Assembly (NCBI GenBank): GCA_900540595.1
Contig: UQGL01000033.1
Span: forward strand, 1-23,483
Direction: 5' to 3'
Source of the DNA: an uncultured Oscillospiraceae bacterium
Lineage (GTDB): Bacteria > Bacillota > Clostridia > Oscillospirales > Ruminococcaceae
Length of the DNA stretch: 23,483 bases
Shown here: one piece after another, positions 20,595-23,483 of the stretch
Layout of the letters: every line of letters begins with the position of its first letter
How positions within the stretch are numbered: the first letter of the stretch is position 1
Program-made: the position numbers and the translations under genes
The notes under the pieces: generated by a model
What the model was told of the DNA's origin: nothing
The model's database searches: none
The model's input: only the letters and a program-made list of their open reading frames with translations

Positions 20595-21752
20595 TCATGT
20601 CTGCTCGATACGCGCCCCGTCAATAAAGACTGCCTTCACCTCGGTCATGACCTCGAAGGGGCAGCCGTTCGTGATGACGACGTCCGCGTCCTTGCCCACC
20701 TCCAGCGAGCCGACGCGGTCGGCTACGCCGATATGCTCCGCCGGGTTGAGGGTGATGGCCTTCAGCGCATCGAACGGGTCCATGCCCGCCTTGATGGCCA
20801 TACCGGCGCAGAGCGGCAGATACTGCTGCGGGATGACTGAGCTGTCGGTGATAATGGAGACATGGCAGCCCGCTGCAGTCAGCACCGCAGGGGTGGACCA
20901 GGATTTGTTCTGCAGCTCAAACTTGCTGGCAAACGTCAGGCTGGGGCCGACCGCCATCGGCACATCCTTCTCCCGTGCCAGTTCGTCCACAATCAGGTGG
21001 CCCTCGGTCACATGCTCCAGCGTCAGGCGCAGGTTGAACTCCCGCGCGATGCGCAGCGCCGTGAAGATGTCGTTGGCCTGATGGGCGTGGGCCTTCAGGG
21101 GGATCTCACGCGCCAGCACCGGCAGCAGGGCCTCGAGCTTCTGGTTGTAGGCGGGCATTTTGGTTATATCGCCGTTGGCCGCCTGCTTGCGGGCGCCGTA
21201 GTCCCGCGCCTGCATCAGCGCGCCGCGCAGGAACGCCGCCGTGGACATGCGGGTGGAATCGCACTTGTCGCGGTAGCAGCGCTTGGGGTTCTCGCCGAAG
21301 GCACATTTCATGGCAACCGGGTCTCGCACGACCATTTTGTCCACGCGATCGCCCACGGTTTTCATGGCCAGAAAGGTGCCGCCAAGCACATTGGCGCTGC
21401 CCGGGCCGGTGCAGACGCAGGTCACGCCGGCCCGGCGCGCGTCCGCCAGCGAAGGGTCACGCGGGTTGATGCCGTCGATCGCGCGCAGCTGCGGCGTCCA
21501 GATGTCGTTCATCTCGTTGTAGTCGCAGCCCTCGTACCCGATCCCATAGCCATCAAGGCCGATATGGGTGTGGGCATCGACAAAACCGGGATAAACCTCC
21601 AACCCATCGGCGTCAAACACAGCAGCATCCGCCGGGGCGGTCAAATCGGTTCCGATGGCGGCAATTTTGCCGTCGGCCAGCAGAATGTCAGCCTTACAGG
21701 CGTCGCGGTGAACAGCGTCATGGACGAGACCGCCGCGGATGAGGGTGGTCAT
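20595..21752 (-). CDS. Amidohydrolase-superfamily metal enzyme
   Basis: 385 residues with the metal-dependent hydrolase layout: N-terminal beta cap, PGFVDAHTHIG (His61, His63), LKAHAHQAND (His222, His224), LEHVTEGH (His247) and IITDSSV (Asp303), then the closing NPAEHIGVADRVGSLEVGKDADVVI typical of imidazolonepropionase/dihydroorotase-like members. Members hydrolyse cyclic or acyl C-N bonds in the cytosol; the substrate is not readable here. The ATG has GGAGGAATAATC upstream. It follows the Dabb gene across a repeat (21773-21851). The association with glycan genes may be fortuitous, since such orphan amidohydrolases are common in Clostridia. Confidence 0.88.
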   Translation of the reverse strand: MTTLIRGGLVHDAVHRDACKADILLADGKIAAIGTDLTAPADAAVFDADGLEVYPGFVDAHTHIGLDGYGIGYEGCDYNEMNDIWTPQLRAIDGINPRDPSLADARRAGVTCVCTGPGSANVLGGTFLAMKTVGDRVDKMVVRDPVAMKCAFGENPKRCYRDKCDSTRMSTAAFLRGALMQARDYGARKQAANGDITKMPAYNQKLEALLPVLAREIPLKAHAHQANDIFTALRIAREFNLRLTLEHVTEGHLIVDELAREKDVPMAVGPSLTFASKFELQNKSWSTPAVLTAAGCHVSIITDSSVIPQQYLPLCAGMAIKAGMDPFDALKAITLNPAEHIGVADRVGSLEVGKDADVVITNGCPFEVMTEVKAVFIDGARIEQT

Positions 21753-21772
21753 GATTATTCCTCCGTTATACC

Positions 21773-21851
21773 GTAGGGGCGCATTCTATATGCGCCCGCA
21801 GAGTCCGCGGCTGCGGAAGCGTCCACGGGCGGATATGGAATCCGCCCCTAC
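21773..21851. repeat. GTAGGGG-family palindrome, copy F (double, long spacer)
   Basis: Starts GTAGGGG and ends CCCCTAC. The left stem is GGGCGCAT-TCTAT-ATGCGCCC and the right stem GGGCGGAT-ATGGA-ATCCGCCC, joined by a 28-base GC-rich spacer. It lies in the amidohydrolase leader. Confidence 0.75.
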
Positions 21852-21866
21852 ATTTTATTTATTGCA

Positions 21867-22169
21867 TTATACCGTAAAATCCAAACAAGTCCTTACCGCG
21901 GTGTACGGTCTCACCTTGCCGTTGGCTACAGCGACATGCGCCGGGTGGGTGGAGTAGCCCTTCAGTGCCTCGGCATCGGTGAAGGTCGTGTCCAGCATCA
22001 GGTCCGCATTCGCGGAGCTGGGCAGCGCCTCGGTGTAGACATGGACTTCCAGCAGGCCGGGGATCTGGCCGGCCAGCCCCTCAAGCCCTGTCTTGATGCC
22101 GGCCTTGACGGCGGCCTTCTCGGCCTCGGGCATTTCCTTCAGCTTCCAAAGAATGACATGCCGTACCAT
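21867..22169 (-). CDS. Dabb (stress-responsive A/B barrel) domain protein
   Basis: A 100-residue single-domain protein with the Dabb hallmarks: MVRHVILWKLK at the N-terminus, a central IPGLLEVHVYTEALP strand and a late YSTHPAHVAVANGKVRPY, the 'Y..HP.H..v' signature. These small dimeric ferredoxin-like barrels range from plant stress proteins to bacterial enzymes acting on small ligands, and most have no known role. The ATG shares one base with the TAA of the amidotransferase upstream (TAATG), so the two are translationally coupled. Confidence 0.88.
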   Translation of the reverse strand: MVRHVILWKLKEMPEAEKAAVKAGIKTGLEGLAGQIPGLLEVHVYTEALPSSANADLMLDTTFTDAEALKGYSTHPAHVAVANGKVRPYTAVRTCLDFTV

Positions 22170-23290
22170 TATTTATTCTCCTCCCAGATGGGGTGCTTGA
22201 GCTGCCACTCGCCGCAGTCATTCTTCTCGAACAGGTCGCGGTTGTAGAACTTGTCCATGATGGCCCAGAACTCGCTCTCGGTATAGCCGCAGAAGTCGCA
22301 GAAATCGCGCACGCAGAGCGGATCCAGCTTGCCATCGCGTTCCTTGATGATGGGGATGGCCTCCTCGCGGGTCATCATGCCGTAACGGATATAGCGGGCG
22401 GTGTAGTCGGTTGCAGCAGCGTGACCGAACTTCGGGTACTTCAGCCAGCTGTGTACCAGATAGGCGCGGGAATCGATCTGGTCGAAATTCTCGGCATGGT
22501 GGGTGCGGTCCCACTCATGGGTCAGGTCGTGGAAGCCGTGCGCCTTGGCGATCTGGTAATTCTTGTAGCTGTTCCACGGCACAAAATAGCTCATGTAGAA
22601 CGGGTCGAGCTTGGCGCGCTCCTCGGCGCTGGGGGCCAGCGTCAGAGAGAGGTCTTTCTCGGTCACGCCGTCGCCCAGCAGCTCCTCCATCGGCATACCC
22701 ACAGCAACGCCGTTCTCGATCTGGCCCATGGCGGAGTAGGTCTCCTTGTCGGCGTTGCCGCCGTACTCAAAGCTGACGTTCTCGCCGTAGCAGAGCATGG
22801 GGGTGTTGAATTTGGCCGCCATGTGCAGCGGGAAAGTGTAGATCAGGCGGTCAACATACCAGGTCGGCTTGCCGTATTTCTCGAAGAATTTGCGCATCAG
22901 CGTCTTTTGCACCTTGATGTTGGGCTTGCAGGAGATGATCGTGCAGCCGAATTCCTCGCTGATGTTCTTGAGGTTGTGGATACCCGCCTGCGTCATGGGG
23001 AAGTTGTCCTCGACGCTGAACAGAATCGGGTTCATGTGCATGACCTCTTTCAGCATCCAGACCTGAAAGTGGCTGTCCTTGCCGCCGGAGACGGCAACCG
23101 CGCAGTCGTAGCCGCCGGGGCCGTTCATGCCGCGGTACTTGTCGCAGTAGGCCTCGAACTCCTTAAAGCGGGCATCCCAGTCCACATTTTTGCGGGATTC
23201 ATAGTGGCGGCAGGCACTGCAGACGCCCTCGGCATCAAAGGTAATACCGGGGCGGGTGTCGGGCATCGTACATTTTTTGCAATAACGCAT
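22169..23290 (-). CDS. N-acetyl sugar amidotransferase (WbpG/PseA-like PP-loop ATPase), copy 2
   Basis: 373 residues, the usual family length. The N-terminal zinc-finger-like cysteines are Cys4/Cys7 (YCKKCTMPDTRPG) and Cys24/Cys27 (VCSACRHYE). The PP-loop VSGGKDSHFQ starts at residue 67, followed by LCYGENVSFEYGG and late DFCDFCGYTESEFW. The enzyme would activate a sugar acetamido group with ATP and add ammonia to form an amidine. It differs clearly from copy 1 at 14859 (different PP-loop flanks and lengths), so it is not a recent duplicate. ATG with AAGGAGTATTCTT upstream; an AT-rich TTATATAAAT just before could hold a -10 box, but no -35 is evident. No HisH/HisF pair lies downstream of this copy, so it may borrow the pair at 13280-14691 or use another ammonia source. 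Confidence 0.9.
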   Translation of the reverse strand: MRYCKKCTMPDTRPGITFDAEGVCSACRHYESRKNVDWDARFKEFEAYCDKYRGMNGPGGYDCAVAVSGGKDSHFQVWMLKEVMHMNPILFSVEDNFPMTQAGIHNLKNISEEFGCTIISCKPNIKVQKTLMRKFFEKYGKPTWYVDRLIYTFPLHMAAKFNTPMLCYGENVSFEYGGNADKETYSAMGQIENGVAVGMPMEELLGDGVTEKDLSLTLAPSAEERAKLDPFYMSYFVPWNSYKNYQIAKAHGFHDLTHEWDRTHHAENFDQIDSRAYLVHSWLKYPKFGHAAATDYTARYIRYGMMTREEAIPIIKERDGKLDPLCVRDFCDFCGYTESEFWAIMDKFYNRDLFEKNDCGEWQLKHPIWEENK

Positions 23291-23334
23291 AAGAATACTC
23301 CTTATTTATATAAAGTATCGGATTCGATTACAGA

Positions 23335-23380
23335 GGGCAGCGTCCTCGACGCACCGCGGGCGGATGCAACATAGCATGGC
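23335..23380. repeat. Degenerate or interrupted GTAGGGG-family copy G
   Basis: A hairpin GCGTC-CTC-GACGC (23340-23352) is followed by CCGCGGGCGGATGCAA, the junction and left arm of the family's second stem as in copy C. The expected GCATCCGCCCCTAC arm is then absent and ACATAGCATGGC stands in its place. Either drift or insertion of another element explains this. Confidence 0.5.
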
Positions 23381-23483
23381 ACTTTATCTTAGGCAACACC
23401 GCACAATTCCCGCCTGACGGCTTAAGCGCCGCTCCGGCGGATCTCCGCGCCAAGAGCCGCCGCAAGCGGCGGTTGCGCTCCGA
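23372..23483. other. Right-edge non-coding GC-rich palindromic sequence
   Basis: No gene is supported here. It holds GGCAACACCGCACAATT near 23394 and several GC-rich pairings (CGCCG-CTC-CGGCG; GCCGCC-GCAA-GCGGC near 23457-23472). It may be the end of a mobile or repeat element cut by the window edge; I cannot name one. Confidence 0.35.

Noticed and set aside
281..21851. GTAGGGG repeats as a CRISPR array
   Set aside because: The copies are isolated, kilobases apart, internally palindromic with variable stems, and not regularly spaced; no cas genes are present.
22193..23374. 393-codon plus-strand frame opposite amidotransferase copy 2
   Set aside because: Antisense shadow of a clear PP-loop protein; no ribosome site or motif.
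1..23483. tRNA, rRNA or riboswitch genes
   Set aside because: I read the intergenic stretches on both strands and saw no cloverleaf, rRNA segment or recognisable riboswitch core; all hairpins found are terminators or repeat palindromes.

Overview
This GC-rich window reads as a Gram-positive Clostridia genome, most likely an Oscillospiraceae/Ruminococcaceae gut commensal of the Faecalibacterium/Gemmiger/Subdoligranulum type. The pointers are an IspH fused to ribosomal protein S1 domains beside cmk and plsC, a class-D-like sortase with a wall-anchor substrate, strong AGGAGG ribosome binding sites, and several kinds of short palindromic intergenic repeat. The taxon is inferred from gene content, not from a marker gene. 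Apart from a broken AT-rich gene at the left edge, every gene I support lies on the minus strand, so transcription runs from high to low coordinates.

Layout from right to left. 19008-23290 holds an N-acetyl-sugar amidotransferase (PP-loop ATPase), a Dabb-fold protein, an amidohydrolase and an O-antigen ligase/polymerase-like membrane protein. 16359-18865 is a compact three-gene surface module (secreted zinc-ribbon protein, sortase, four-helix membrane protein). It has a near-consensus promoter whose spacer carries a nine-G tract, and it ends at a strong terminator. 13280-16232 holds a second amidotransferase plus specialised hisF and hisH copies, the set used elsewhere to convert acetamido sugars to amidino sugars. 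A terminator at 13144-13184 ends this unit.

From a promoter just left of that terminator, 5608-13091 carries an SDR epimerase/reductase, a sugar isomerase, two GT2 glycosyltransferases, a cysteine-rich FAD oxidoreductase and a GT-C-like membrane enzyme. These run by overlapping ATGA junctions straight into the housekeeping set: HI0933/BaiN-family flavoprotein, cmk, plsC and ispH-S1, ending at a terminator at 2009-2047. GtrA, a small membrane protein and deoC follow (493-1904).

Taken together, the accessory genes look like a surface-glycan locus. It makes and amidates an unusual amino sugar, loads sugars onto a lipid carrier (a GT2 with membrane anchor, plus GtrA), transfers or polymerises them outside (GT-C and ligase-like proteins), and sits beside a sortase-anchored surface protein. 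The best candidates for something undescribed are the sortase module behind a possibly phase-variable promoter, the amidation set with a HisF lacking its catalytic aspartate, and families of intergenic palindromes whose stem sequence changes while pairing is kept.
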